Shown here: positions 44,856-55,560 of the stretch, piece after piece
Position numbering within the stretch: position 1 is the stretch's first letter
How the letters are laid out: each line of letters opens with the position of its first letter
Assembly (NCBI GenBank): GCA_031308135.1
Contig: JAHLJT010008756.1
Location: 67,816,026-67,880,025, forward strand
Length of the DNA stretch: 64,000 nt
Origin: Acheta domesticus
Taxonomy: Eukaryota; Arthropoda; Insecta; Orthoptera; Gryllidae
Direction: 5' to 3'
Translations under genes and position numbers: made by a program
The notes under the pieces: generated by a model
Seen by the model: the letters and a program-made list of their open reading frames with translations, nothing else
Databases searched by the model: none
What the model was told of the DNA's origin: nothing

Positions 44856-45855
44856 NNNNNNNNNNNNNNNNNNNNNNNNNNNNNNNNNNNNNNNNNNNNN
44901 NNNNNNNNNNNNNNNNNNNNNNNNNNNNNNNNNNNNNNNNNNNNNNNNNNNNNNNNNNNNNNNNNNNNNNNNNNNNNNNNNNNNNNNNNNNNNNNNNNNN
45001 NNNNNNNNNNNNNNNNNNNNNNNNNNNNNNNNNNNNNNNNNNNNNNNNNNNNNNNNNNNNNNNNNNNNNNNNNNNNNNNNNNNNNNNNNNNNNNNNNNNN
45101 NNNNNNNNNNNNNNNNNNNNNNNNNNNNNNNNNNNNNNNNNNNNNNNNNNNNNNNNNNNNNNNNNNNNNNNNNNNNNNNNNNNNNNNNNNNNNNNNNNNN
45201 NNNNNNNNNNNNNNNNNNNNNNNNNNNNNNNNNNNNNNNNNNNNNNNNNNNNNNNNNNNNNNNNNNNNNNNNNNNNNNNNNNNNNNNNNNNNNNNNNNNN
45301 NNNNNNNNNNNNNNNNNNNNNNNNNNNNNNNNNNNNNNNNNNNNNNNNNNNNNNNNNNNNNNNNNNNNNNNNNNNNNNNNNNNNNNNNNNNNNNNNNNNN
45401 NNNNNNNNNNNNNNNNNNNNNNNNNNNNNNNNNNNNNNNNNNNNNNNNNNNNNNNNNNNNNNNNNNNNNNNNNNNNNNNNNNNNNNNNNNNNNNNNNNNN
45501 NNNNNNNNNNNNNNNNNNNNNNNNNNNNNNNNNNNNNNNNNNNNNNNNNNNNNNNNNNNNNNNNNNNNNNNNNNNNNNNNNNNNNNNNNNNNNNNNNNNN
45601 NNNNNNNNNNNNNNNNNNNNNNNNNNNNNNNNNNNNNNNNNNNNNNNNNNNNNNNNNNNNNNNNNNNNNNNNNNNNNNNNNNNNNNNNNNNNNNNNNNNN
45701 NNNNNNNNNNNNNNNNNNNNNNNNNNNNNNNNNNNNNNNNNNNNNNNNNNNNNNNNNNNNNNNNNNNNNNNNNNNNNNNNNNNNNNNNNNNNNNNNNNNN
45801 NNNNNNNNNNNNNNNNNNNNNNNNNNNNNNNNNNNNNNNNNNNNNNNNNNNNNNN
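44856..45855. other. Assembly gap, exactly 1000 N
   Basis: A run of 1000 undetermined bases. The round number indicates a placeholder of unknown true length between two contigs. No feature can be claimed inside it. Confidence 0.99.
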
Positions 45856-46303
45856 TGAAGTGTAAATTAAACTATATTTTTCTGGCACAGTAAAATAGTA
45901 TTGCGGCAAGTAAAACGCTCATTAGACTCTAATTTCAATTAAACAAGTTCAATGAATCAAATTCTACATTACTCAAGCACCACATCTTTGTACATATTCC
46001 AAAAGGATTAGTCTTAAAGTCTGGAAACTAAACTGGATCATAAAAATCTTAGTCTGTCTTAAAGATTAACTGCTTGAGGGCCGACAAGAAGTTTCGTTGA
46101 TATTCCAACAGAAATACTTATTCACGAGACCTCCATAATGAGATAGCTCTTCGGAGTTTAACACGTATCTTTAAGACGTGAATATCTTTGTGGAAAGCTG
46201 TGTTCTCTGACTACAGGTTAAACAGAGCATTTGATGCCACTTCCGCACAGTGGCAGGGAAGAGAGATTACGGACAAAAATATAATTTGAATTTGATGAAT
46301 AGT

Positions 46304-46541
46304 AATTTTAACAGGATTTGTATTAAAAGGCAGAAATAAAATGTCATCAAATACCAATTCTCACATTACGTTTTTTCCGTGATCAACTAAAATTATTCGA
46401 ATACAAGAAAAATTTAGGAATCAATTTTAACATGAAATTGTATTAAAAGACAGAAATAAAATGTCATCAAATGCCAATTCTCACATTAGGTTTTTTCGTG
46501 AATAACTAAAAATATTCGAATGCAAGAAAAAATAGGAATGA
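46304..46541. repeat. 120-bp tandem duplication (copy B)
   Basis: Counterpart of 36793-37030. Confidence 0.8.
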
Positions 46542-47569
46542 GGTAGAAGGAATTGTTCTTATATAGTTTCTGCGAGATCATGTTTTTTTTAAAAAACATA
46601 GCACTATCAATTTTAGATTTGTTATTCTAATGCAGTGTATCTTTAGATCATTAAAATTGATTGTGATGAAACATGAACATAAGATATATGTAATCATTTG
46701 TAAACATTTGATAACTGGAGCATAATTTTAAGCAAGTAAGAGAGCTAATAATGATATTTTCAAAGTAATATTTTATACTAGACATTCTTTTTAAATATAA
46801 ACATAGGCACGGATTCATTTGTTATTTTAACATGTCAGTACCCAGTTTAAAAAACGAACCTGCAATTTTTCTACTGTTTTGTTTCCTTGATTCATTATTT
46901 GAATGTTGTACTTGTGGTTAGGTCGCGTTACACATATAATCAAATCTCAGTTACATATTGGTGACTGTTCTGTCTTTTAGAGAACCTTCACCTGAACTTT
47001 CATTTACTGTCCACAAAGGGCAACATTTCATTTTACACTGTACACAATTACACGGTAACGTAGCTCGATGGCCTTTGGCTCAAGAGCTTTTGTCATCAGA
47101 GATTAGAACCAGTTAACGCACGTTGTACATTTTTTTTATTTTTTAGACAATATCAATGACTCAAATCGACTTATTCACTAATTAAATGGTTGTTAACTTG
47201 ACTAAAGTTTTCTTTTAATATTCCCTCCGTAATTCACTCACATAATTCCCTCCATAAGAGAACATGTAGCACCAAGAAGCTGTTTTCATATTCACCTCGT
47301 AACCACGATCCTGTCTATCCAGGAAATTACACAGTTTATATCGAAGTCCGTATCAAAGGCAATAAGCTAACATTAAGAAATTTGAGTTTGGCCGCGAGAT
47401 GTCTGTTGTCACCCCAGTGCCCGAGTGGCGAGTGCTCGCGCGGGCCGAAAGATCCACTTATTTTTTCCGCCGCTGGATTCCCCCTGTCGGCCGCCGCGAT
47501 CCAGTTAAGCGCGAGCACGAGGCAACGCTTCGGCCCGTCACGCAGGCGCTGGGCTTGAGACGGGCACAT

Positions 47570-47705
47570 GCGCGAGCGGGCGGGCTGGCGGGCGGGTGGA
47601 GAGGCGGGCGGGCAAAAGAGCGAACGGGCGGGGAGTGGGCGAACGGGCCTGCGGGCGGACGAACAGACGGGCGAACGGGCGGGCGAACGGGCGGGCGAAC
47701 GGTGG
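47570..47705. repeat. GC-rich minisatellite (copy B)
   Basis: Counterpart of 38060-38215, with small length differences in the G/C runs. Confidence 0.8.
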
Positions 47706-47754
47706 GAATGGGCGGTAAGGAGCGGGTGTATGAGCGGAAATGTGTGAATGAGTG

Positions 47755-48080
47755 TGACCAGACTCTCAGAGAAGTGAGTGGAGGAATGGAAGAGTGTGGA
47801 TCTTTTAGTCGGAAATGTGAATAGAGAAATGGAGTGTAGTCAGGCACTCAGAAAACTGGGTAGATAAATATGGAGCAGACATTCGGGAAAGTGGGTGGAG
47901 GATGAACGAGTGTGGGCTAGACACGCGGAGAAAGAGTAGAGGAACGGAGGAGTGTGGATCAGACACTCGAGGAAGCGGTAGAGAAATAGAAGAATGTGGG
48001 TAACATACTCGTAGAATGGAATAGAGGATGAAAATGTTTAGGTCAGACTCTCGAAGGAGGGAGTAGAAAAATGGAAGAGA
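47755..48080. repeat. Degenerate 40-43-bp tandem repeat (copy B)
   Basis: Counterpart of 38238-38575. Confidence 0.75.
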
Positions 48081-49242
48081 GTTTATCTGCCATCATTCAT
48101 TAATAGGGAAAGGATTTTTGTGGATATTATTTTATAGGATATTTAAAAAAAATCTTGAAATATGCTTTAAAAATATGCATGTGTGACCTAAAAATTCTGA
48201 AATACGCACTTAATATAGCAATAAAAATTAATAATATTTCATTTCCTTTATAAACCTTTCTTCATAAAAGTCAGGAAAACCATACTTGGAATGGAAAGAA
48301 ATATATTTCTTTCAAATAAAATAAATTTCGCTGGAGAAATAATTGAAGTAAATATTTATCTTGGTGAAGAACATTGTATGTCTCGTTGCATTTCTTCTGC
48401 CTGGTTTAAAAATGTTATATCAAGAGATATCAAAACTTTGCTCAAGTATTTTGTAAAAAACGCGAACTATGACAAGCTCTTTCTAATGAATGAGCTCTCA
48501 CAAATAGATTCTAGGAAAAATGAAACGTTTCAAAGATAAATCTGTATCGTGACGAAATATACAAAATACGCGCCCTATAATTACACGAATATGCACCAAC
48601 CGGGAAAAATTGGCCAAATATGTCCATATATGCATTAACATATTATTTACATAGCATCCAAGTCTAACCGAATGTCAAGAAATTTCACTTTCTATGCCCT
48701 GATGCAATGGACTAAAATATGCGAAATCATAGAAATTCGCCCCTTATTCATTATCTAATAATTGTTCAGGAAAGTCAAGTGTCAGTTTGTGGTGCTTGAT
48801 AGTCGATATCCCATTAGCGTTTGAGGAGTAGAAAAAAATGAACAGTGCAACAAAAGACACATAGGAACCAATATTCCATCATGGACATGGCGCCAGGGGC
48901 CGGGGGATAGGTGAAAGAAGGCGAAGAAAAGACACATAGAAGAACACTTATAACAAACAACAGCCGATAAAAGACGCTCGGAATTAACATTCCGTTAAGG
49001 ATATGTCACCGGAAGCAGAAGGACACTGGAAACAAAACAAAACAAGGAACAATTACCATCAAATCTCCAAATCCATTGCGCCTGTAGAACTAGGCACCAC
49101 AAATATCATAGGCGTGTTCAGCCTACAACAATCGAGGATGCAACTACACTTGTAGAACCATCTGGTTCCCTTTGATGTTAACATTTTTTTTTATTTACAT
49201 ATGACATATTTTATTAAAAAATAATAAAACTACTTTCTACAA

Positions 49243-49445
49243 GGAGAATGGAATTGTACACGTTAATGACACAATAAATTCAATTGATTTTTCTGTGATC
49301 CATTAAAAGGTTTTCAGATGGTTTAGAGAGCCGTTTTTTTGCAATAGCCAACCAAAAAAAGAGGAAAACAAGGAAATTTATCATATATATGGCAATAAAA
49401 TACTGTATTGCATAGAGCTTCCAGTCCTGTTGATAATTTTCAGAC
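49243..49445. repeat. About 220-bp repeat preceding GC block (copy B, first)
   Basis: Counterpart of 39724-39965. Confidence 0.7.
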
Positions 49446-49805
49446 GGCCCACGGCCACCGTGGATCTCCTACGGCAAATACATTTACGCATTGGGAGCAG
49501 AACCCACCGCTTCTCTCTCACGCCGGCTGCCGATCAGAAGCGATCGCCTCCCCCACCCCAAGCGGCCCCATCCCCGAGGGCGCCACTTTTTGCAGCGACC
49601 GACTTCGAATTTACATTTGAGATCGATCGCTTGACCCATTAGTCCCGTGCGCTTCGAGTTAATTGAATGAGAGCGGCGGCGGAGGCGGCGGCGAGCAAAT
49701 CTCTTCTCCCCGCCCCGCGGCCGCCACTCGGCGCTGTGCACGCAAGCGACCCGCCGCCCCCGCCGCACATTGTGACCGAAGGGGCAAAACACGGCCCAAA
49801 CCTCA
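49445..49805. other. GC-rich block (copy B)
   Basis: Counterpart of 39966-40300. The LINE tail is inserted at its right edge. Confidence 0.5.
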
Positions 49806-49817
49806 AACAACTTCAGA
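49806..49817. repeat. 12-bp target-site duplication, left
   Basis: 'aacaacttcaga' recurs exactly at 50396-50407, after the A-run that ends the LINE fragment. Confidence 0.85.
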
Positions 49818-50224
49818 CATGTCCACAATATTGTCCACTTCATCAAAGACACTTGGAGTTACATAATGAAAATCATAAAAAAGCAATGGAATACGATTTG
49901 GAAGAGTGCAAAATAAGCAATATACATAAAATGATTAATGATTTCCATAAATTAAGAACCAACAAAAAGCTCAGCCGCAAAGATCAAGTGACACTCTCTC
50001 GAATCAGATCTGAACATACCAAGCTTACTCACTCACATATGTTAAATTTCACAGCTCCCTTAACATGTGAATCATGCAACGAACAACTGTCAATTGTCCA
50101 TATTCTTCAGACATGTACAAAATATACCAGTGAACGCCAATCAACCCTACAGACTGATAATCTTAAAAATATTTTGTACTCCACTGATTTTCAAGTAAAA
50201 ATATTAACATTGCGTAATTATTAA
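49818..50224 (+). pseudogene. LINE ORF2 C-terminal fragment (cysteine-rich tail)
   Basis: About 135 residues are in frame to the stop at 50222-50224. Motifs are 'LSRIRSEHTKLTHSHML', then a C-X2-C...H-X4-C cluster, 'CESCNEQLSIVHILQTC', then 'KYTSER'. This pattern (R.R.GHt.lthsyll ... C..C......eHil..C..y...R) is the C-terminal tail after the RT/RNase H region in I- and Jockey-group LINE proteins. Everything upstream of the insertion point is unrelated GC-rich host sequence that happens to be in frame (from 49667). In copy A the same stretch is frameshifted. Confidence 0.8.
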
Positions 50225-50395
50225 AAGTGTATGACGATTTATAAGTATGTCATTTGTAAATTACTGTTCCACTCTTGCTTACATTATATTTTCATTATGT
50301 TATCCAATCATGTATTAAATATAGTATAACATGTATTTTTGCACTCGCTAATAACCTTGTCGTTGATGCGACTTTAAATAAAATAAATTAAAAAA
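49818..50395 (+). mobile_element. 5'-truncated LINE 3' end with TSD (copy B)
   Basis: A 578-bp insertion between perfect 12-bp direct repeats, ending in an A-run. It comprises the last part of an ORF2 (to the stop at 50222-50224) and a 3' UTR that ends 'cgttgatgcgactttaaataaaataaatt' plus A's, a style of 3' end common to I/Jockey-group LINEs. Unambiguous product of target-primed reverse transcription. Confidence 0.88.
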
Positions 50396-50407
50396 AACAA
50401 CTTCAGA
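50396..50407. repeat. 12-bp target-site duplication, right
   Basis: Exact copy of 49806-49817. Confidence 0.85.
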
Positions 50408-50409
50408 TT

Positions 50410-51860
50410 CAATGTGTTTTTAAGGCCGTCAGTCAGAAGTGTGAGGTCAGGGTAGGGCTACAAGCGGAACTGTGTGATTTCCACCTAAGTGTGTGCTACA
50501 TCCAGGTTGTGTTTTCGAATTATGATAGGATACTTTGTGTTGTGGTATGGTGTGTATTCTTAACACGTTAAGCATTTCTCTCGAATCTTAAATGCCGATT
50601 CTTTCTCCGGTAAGTTGTATGAGCAGGGAATAAGTCAAAATGTGTGATGGAAGGTTTTGAGGTGCACAGCGTCTGATCCATCTAAGTGCAGTATGACTCC
50701 CTTTCCTTGACGCAACACCAACGAGTTAGAATATACTACATTAATATGGCTACCCTATGGTTTCAACCCTCGCAGAACTAGTGATCGCCTTGTTTTTTTC
50801 CAGTCAAATCATGAGAGGTGCGTGATGGAGGCATGTAGAATTGTTGTTTGTATCAGATCTTTCTATGTTATTCTCTTTCGTTTAACGGTACTTAAATTGT
50901 ATTTAATTGTATTGAATATGATTGTCTTTATTTACTTGTTATTGACAATTATTAATGACAACCGTTCATGCAAGGAATATTGTTTATATTTGACGCCTTA
51001 TTCGTGATCTGTTTCTTTGTTTTATTACTGCAATAAGAATTTCAGGCATTGTACTAACTAAAATAACGTTTCAGTATCTTCCATTCTTATAATAATAACC
51101 GATGCAAGAAGCAAAGTGTTCTTAAAGTTTCTAAACTTAAAAATACTCTGATTCTTCAGAGAGCACTGCTTTGACTTGAAAAACCATGGCTTCAATTTGT
51201 TGGAAAAATGGCGGCGCTTCAGCTTCTCTACGTCGTATTATTTTAACTTATTATGCAACACCAAAAGCAATAGGCTCAGTAACATCGTTGTCCAAAAGTA
51301 TTTATGTTACCCGACATGGGCTCACAAGCCACGTTGGCGACATAGTGTGGGTCTCAGTCATGGAGGAGAATATCTGTAAGCACTGAATATGTATATACGA
51401 AGTATGAAAAAATATGAATACCTATTTCACGCAAATAAAAAAAATGTCTTAAACATAACAAAGCTGGATTCTTACAAACGAAAAATGATGAGCACTAATC
51501 ATTTTAGACTTTTACAGGTACAACCGGTACAACAAATGCTCCAAATGCTCACTATCGGCGTCGCTACTCTTCTGAATAATTGAACTACAGTTCAAACAAC
51601 ATTCGCAAAACTGTCCTCAGCGATTGCAGCAGAATCCGTTTCAATTTATTCCTAAATTTTCCTGCAGTGTAGGTGATGTTCCACGGTTTACATAATTCTT
51701 AAGACTACCCCATTAGTAGAAGTCCAACGGAGTTATACCAAAAGAACCTTAAGGAAACTCAATCAGACCTCTTCATTCTATCTAGTGCATGGAATAATGT
51801 CATTAAAGTACGCACGTACGTATCTGTGAGTTAAGACGTAATAATACAACATACTACAAT
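50410..51860. other. AT-rich unique part of copy B
   Basis: Counterpart of 40910-42370. No gene was recognised. Confidence 0.4.
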
Positions 51861-51862
51861 GA

Positions 51863-52080
51863 GAATGGAATTGTAACATTAATGATACAATTAATTTACT
51901 TGATTTTATGTTGATTCATTAAAGGGTTTTTCAGATGGTTTGGAGAGCCGTTTTTTCGCAATTGTCAACTAAAAAAAGAGGAAAATAAGGAATTTATCAT
52001 ATTTATGGCAATAAAATACTCTATTGCATAGGCCTTCGAGTCCTGTTAATTTTCAGAGGGATCACGGCTTCCGTGTCATT
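51863..52080. repeat. About 220-bp repeat preceding GC block (copy B, second)
   Basis: Counterpart of 42372-42600. Confidence 0.7.
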
Positions 52081-52395
52081 GCCAAATGTTATTTCGTGAG
52101 GTTTCGCCCGCGGGTTCTTGATTTGGGCCCACCGTGCCCGCCGCCGCGCCGCAGTCCCACGGGTGCCGCTCTGCCCCTTTCGTGCCGCGTCGCATGTGGT
52201 CCATGAAGCCGGGAGAAGAAGGGGGCTGCTGCCGCCGCCAGGTCTCCCACTTGGCGGAAAATGGTTATTCGTTTCCAGGAGGGAGAGGAAGCGGCCGTTG
52301 TAATGTGCTAATGCGGCCCGCGGGTGGAGTTTTCGCGTCGAACCGGCATCAGGCTGATATCAAGAAGTCGCTTCGGCCCCTAGTGTGGCATCTGA
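52081..52395. other. GC/CpG-rich block (copy B)
   Basis: Counterpart of 42601-42915. Confidence 0.5.
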
Positions 52396-52415
52396 ACTCT
52401 TTAAGCAGTTTTAAA

Positions 52416-52973
52416 CTAGGAGAGATGGCTCAGGGCATCGACTGATGTCACTGTACAGCCTCTGACCGGGAGATCCTAGGGTCCGAGTCCCGACGTTGGC
52501 AGGATTTTCCATACTGGCTGGAGAACTAGGTCGAATTCAGTCGCTGTCTGGAGGAGAATTCTAGCGGGCGGCTGTTCTGATCAGTAGTTTTCCGTGGTTT
52601 CTGCGATCAATAGTAGGCGAATACCAGAGCAGTACCTTAACAAACGGGCCACGGACAGTACCTTAACAATCTTTCCTTCCTCTTCCTTGACCTATTCTCA
52701 CCTCTTACTAACACATATTTACACTTCCATGCAATACACTACCACATACGCTGGGAGACCGGTCGGGAGCTTAGAGCTTGTCCCAGCTGGAGTGATGCCC
52801 CGCTGGTGGGAGGTACCTTGGGGGAAACCCTGCGAGTCGCCGGTAGCTCGGCGCCGGATCTCGCCATCGAGGAGGAAAGATCATTGTCATCTCTCTCGAT
52901 GAAAAGAACATACTACACTTACGGGGCTAATGACCTTAGCAGTGGAAGAAGAAATCACTGATCAATGACTCAA
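52416..52973 (+). mobile_element. SINE family A, reference full-length copy with TSD
   Basis: A 558-bp element between direct repeats 'ttaag(c/t)agttttaaa' (52401-52415 and 52974-52988, one mismatch). It has a tRNA-like head with an A-box-like 'atggctcagggc' (52425-52436) and B box 'gggtccgagtccc'. A first body block contains 'gagaattctagcgggcgg' and 'ataccagagcagtacc'. Then come a C/T-rich spacer, a second body block ('gagcttgtcccagctgga', 'ccccgctggtgggaggtacc') and a 3' end 'ggggctaatgaccttagcagt'. This copy lacks the LINE that interrupts its counterpart at 43186. There is no protein-coding capacity; pol III transcription is inferred from the boxes. Confidence 0.9.
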
Positions 52974-52989
52974 TTAAGTAGTTTTAAAA

Positions 52990-55240
52990 ATAATTCCATG
53001 TTTATTGATTTCAGGCTTTTAAATTATATTAGGATACGAATAAAATGATCAGTTCCTCACCAGCAGATCGAGATGCGTCGATGACACAGCTTACCTCGAA
53101 GAACCGGAACTTAAAACCGTGAGTGACTGATGGTTGGTCGGGCGGATGGTCGGGCAGGTTTCCTGAATACTACTCATCAGGATTAATCCGAGACGAAGTC
53201 GTTTCACAGGATGGAATCACAGGATGGAAGACTGACTCTAGTCATTTACGATAGAAATTTGGTAAATATTAGCCGAAAACTTTCTTGGCTGATCAAGAAG
53301 CTTTGAAAAATATCGGTGAGCTACAAGAAAGATAGGAATGTCATATCTCCGTTCAATAAATGGCTAATGAAATTGCTACTGTTGGTTAAATAAGTGGCAT
53401 TTTCAGGTCTCTTGTGTACTAAAAATAACTGTTCGGTTAAAAGAGCAGCAGGGATGTGATAGCAATTTACAGTAGAATTTTGAGAGATCTTAAATATTTG
53501 GACTCATTTACCGAGTGCTTTTGTGACAGATCAAGAAGCACGTTGAATTCGTAAATCGAGTTTTTGTTCATTGTTCTGTTGTTCATTTTTAGTTTATCGA
53601 CCTCTTTCCATTCTTAAATCCAGCAATGTAACTATGTTCGTTGTGAAAGTCGTAACTGTTGTCCAATAATAGTTTAACTTTGTTTTCTTACATAATTGTA
53701 GATACGATTGTTCCTGTTTATATTATTTAGATAGACAAACTCTAGACAATATTGTCGGACACATATAACGGACTATATGAAGTCGAATTAAAGGCAAACT
53801 TCGGTTTATTGAATGAAAACACTATTGTATGAAAGGAATTACAATTTATTAATTTTTCTACTTAATGTATTTTAATCACAAAATAAAGTGATGTCATTGT
53901 ATCAATATAAGAGATTGGGAAAGCAACTGTAACGTTACAATACTCGTATACTTGCGTAATTTGTATCATTTATCTTTCTACAACGCACATAGATCGTAAT
54001 GACAATTTTGAAATGGGTCGAGGATATATTGTATTTACTGAACGTATCGGTCTAGTAAAGTGTCGGATAGGTGAAAATCTAGAAAAAATAAAAAAAAACA
54101 CTTCCTTTGTTATCTTGATTATTATTGAGTTATTTTCTACTATTCTCATTTCTTGGGATTTTCTCATTCTACACTCGTATTTTACTCTCCTTGATAACTG
54201 AAAGTGAACTGATAACTGAAAGTTCAGACTTCCCATGGGTACCCTGAAGTTAGCAATTCAAAAAATCTCTGTGTTTGGCGAAATATATAATGCATTTCTC
54301 CTGTCAGTACATACCTTATAATAAATTTTCTGCTGCAGGTACAATTTGGCACTTCTACGCTGGCTTGGTTATTATAGTGAATTTTCAGACGTGAATTCCG
54401 TCGCATACTTAAAGATACGTTATATTATCCGATTATTCAATCTAAACTTTCGATTCGATCAAAACATTGTTTTATTATAAAAACTCCTCTAATGCGTGTA
54501 AATGAAATTCTTTGAAATATCAATTCATAAATTAAGTTCATATTTCTCTTATCATTCAGTATATCAATCAACTTTGCTTTAATGTAAATTTCATGAAAAC
54601 TTCACTATCTCCACATCTCGAAAATGCCAGCTGTACCCACCTTTTGTCCCACATTCGATTTAAATGAACTGTTTAGTGTTTTGTATGTCGTACTGGGATG
54701 ATGAATTGTATTGAATAATGAAACTGCATCACTTTTCAGCATACGATTAATCAAATGTCATTTTTTAAACCAAACGCTCATATTTCTTAAAAACTGTATT
54801 CTCTTCGACAATGAGTGAACTTCAAGAACAATAAAGCAGTAATACTCTGATTGTGCGAATGTGAACTGTTGTTTATATACCAGGATAACTTATTCATGAC
54901 GCTACAAACTTGTAATTTGTGTCAATAAATCTTGAACCAGGGAACCTCCTTTTTTATCGGTTCCTAATATATTGTTGCGAAGGATAGTCTGTCCTTTCAT
55001 ATTATCTTTCCATGAAATATGTTATACTAAGTCGATCTGCATTGTTTCCTAGCTTACTCAAACTCTAAACATATTCAGCTTACTCAAACGCTAAAGATAT
55101 AACGAAGAGAAATACGTGAGATTTTACAGATGATTTTTAATTGAGCATCTGGGTATGAGTGAATTAGGTGCATATACATTTCCGAAATGAAATTATCGGT
55201 ATAAATTGATAAGGTATATTTATGATTAGTAAAAAATCAT
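52990..55240. other. AT-rich stretch, no gene seen
   Basis: No coding, RNA or repeat feature was supported. The frames near 53970-54406 have no domain. Confidence 0.5.
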
Positions 55241-55246
55241 TTTATC

Positions 55247-55371
55247 AATTGTAATAGTTTTCTGGCCTTATTGAGACAGACACAAAAATATTTTTAAATA
55301 ATTTGCATGTATTAAAAATATGTTATGTAAAAATATAAGTGTTTTAATGAGGTCAGAAAACTATTACAATT
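55247..55371. repeat. Foldback element, about 25-bp inverted arms
   Basis: The left arm at 55247-55270 ('aattgtaatagttttctg' core) and the right arm at 55345-55371 are inverted complements with one or two mismatches. The 75-base AT-rich interior has weaker symmetry. It resembles a small MITE or a decayed palindrome. No clear target duplication was seen. Confidence 0.65.
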
Positions 55372-55477
55372 AAACAACTTAACAAGGGTTAATATTTCTT
55401 GGATATGTTTTTATTGAATATTCATTTTGTGGGAAAATTGCTGGTATTCTTCAACGTAAGTACTAAATTAATATTAT

Positions 55478-55560
55478 TATTAGCCTTTACAATCCCATGT
55501 AGGGCTAAGGCCTCCTGATTTTTCAGGGAAGATTTGTGCTGTCAGCTACTTGTGGCCTGG
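55478..55560 (-). mobile_element. LINE 3'-end remnant (RTE/CR1-like), tentative
   Basis: On the minus strand the last codons before TAA units read '...EALALHGIVKANNN'. This is the same style of ending as at 14612-14650 ('ggccctt(g)...atggg(a)ttaaatgggctaataata'). Only the tail survives. Confidence 0.4.

Larger units (their letters stand above)
45856..52668. repeat. 6.8-kb duplicated segment, copy B
   Basis: Collinear with 36342-43186. It begins exactly at the end of the N run and continues without a break into sequence that copy A lacks (the rest of the SINE and unique DNA). The copies differ by many one-base homopolymer indels and some substitutions (for example near 40924 versus 50427). 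Confidence 0.9.

Noticed and set aside
44548..45909. Long frames through the N run
   Set aside because: The unknown bases contribute no evidence. Only the 102 residues before the gap were used.
36342..52668. A genuine recent segmental duplication
   Set aside because: Copy B starts exactly at a 1000-N placeholder, and differences are mostly homopolymer indels. An assembly overlap is simpler, though it is not proven.
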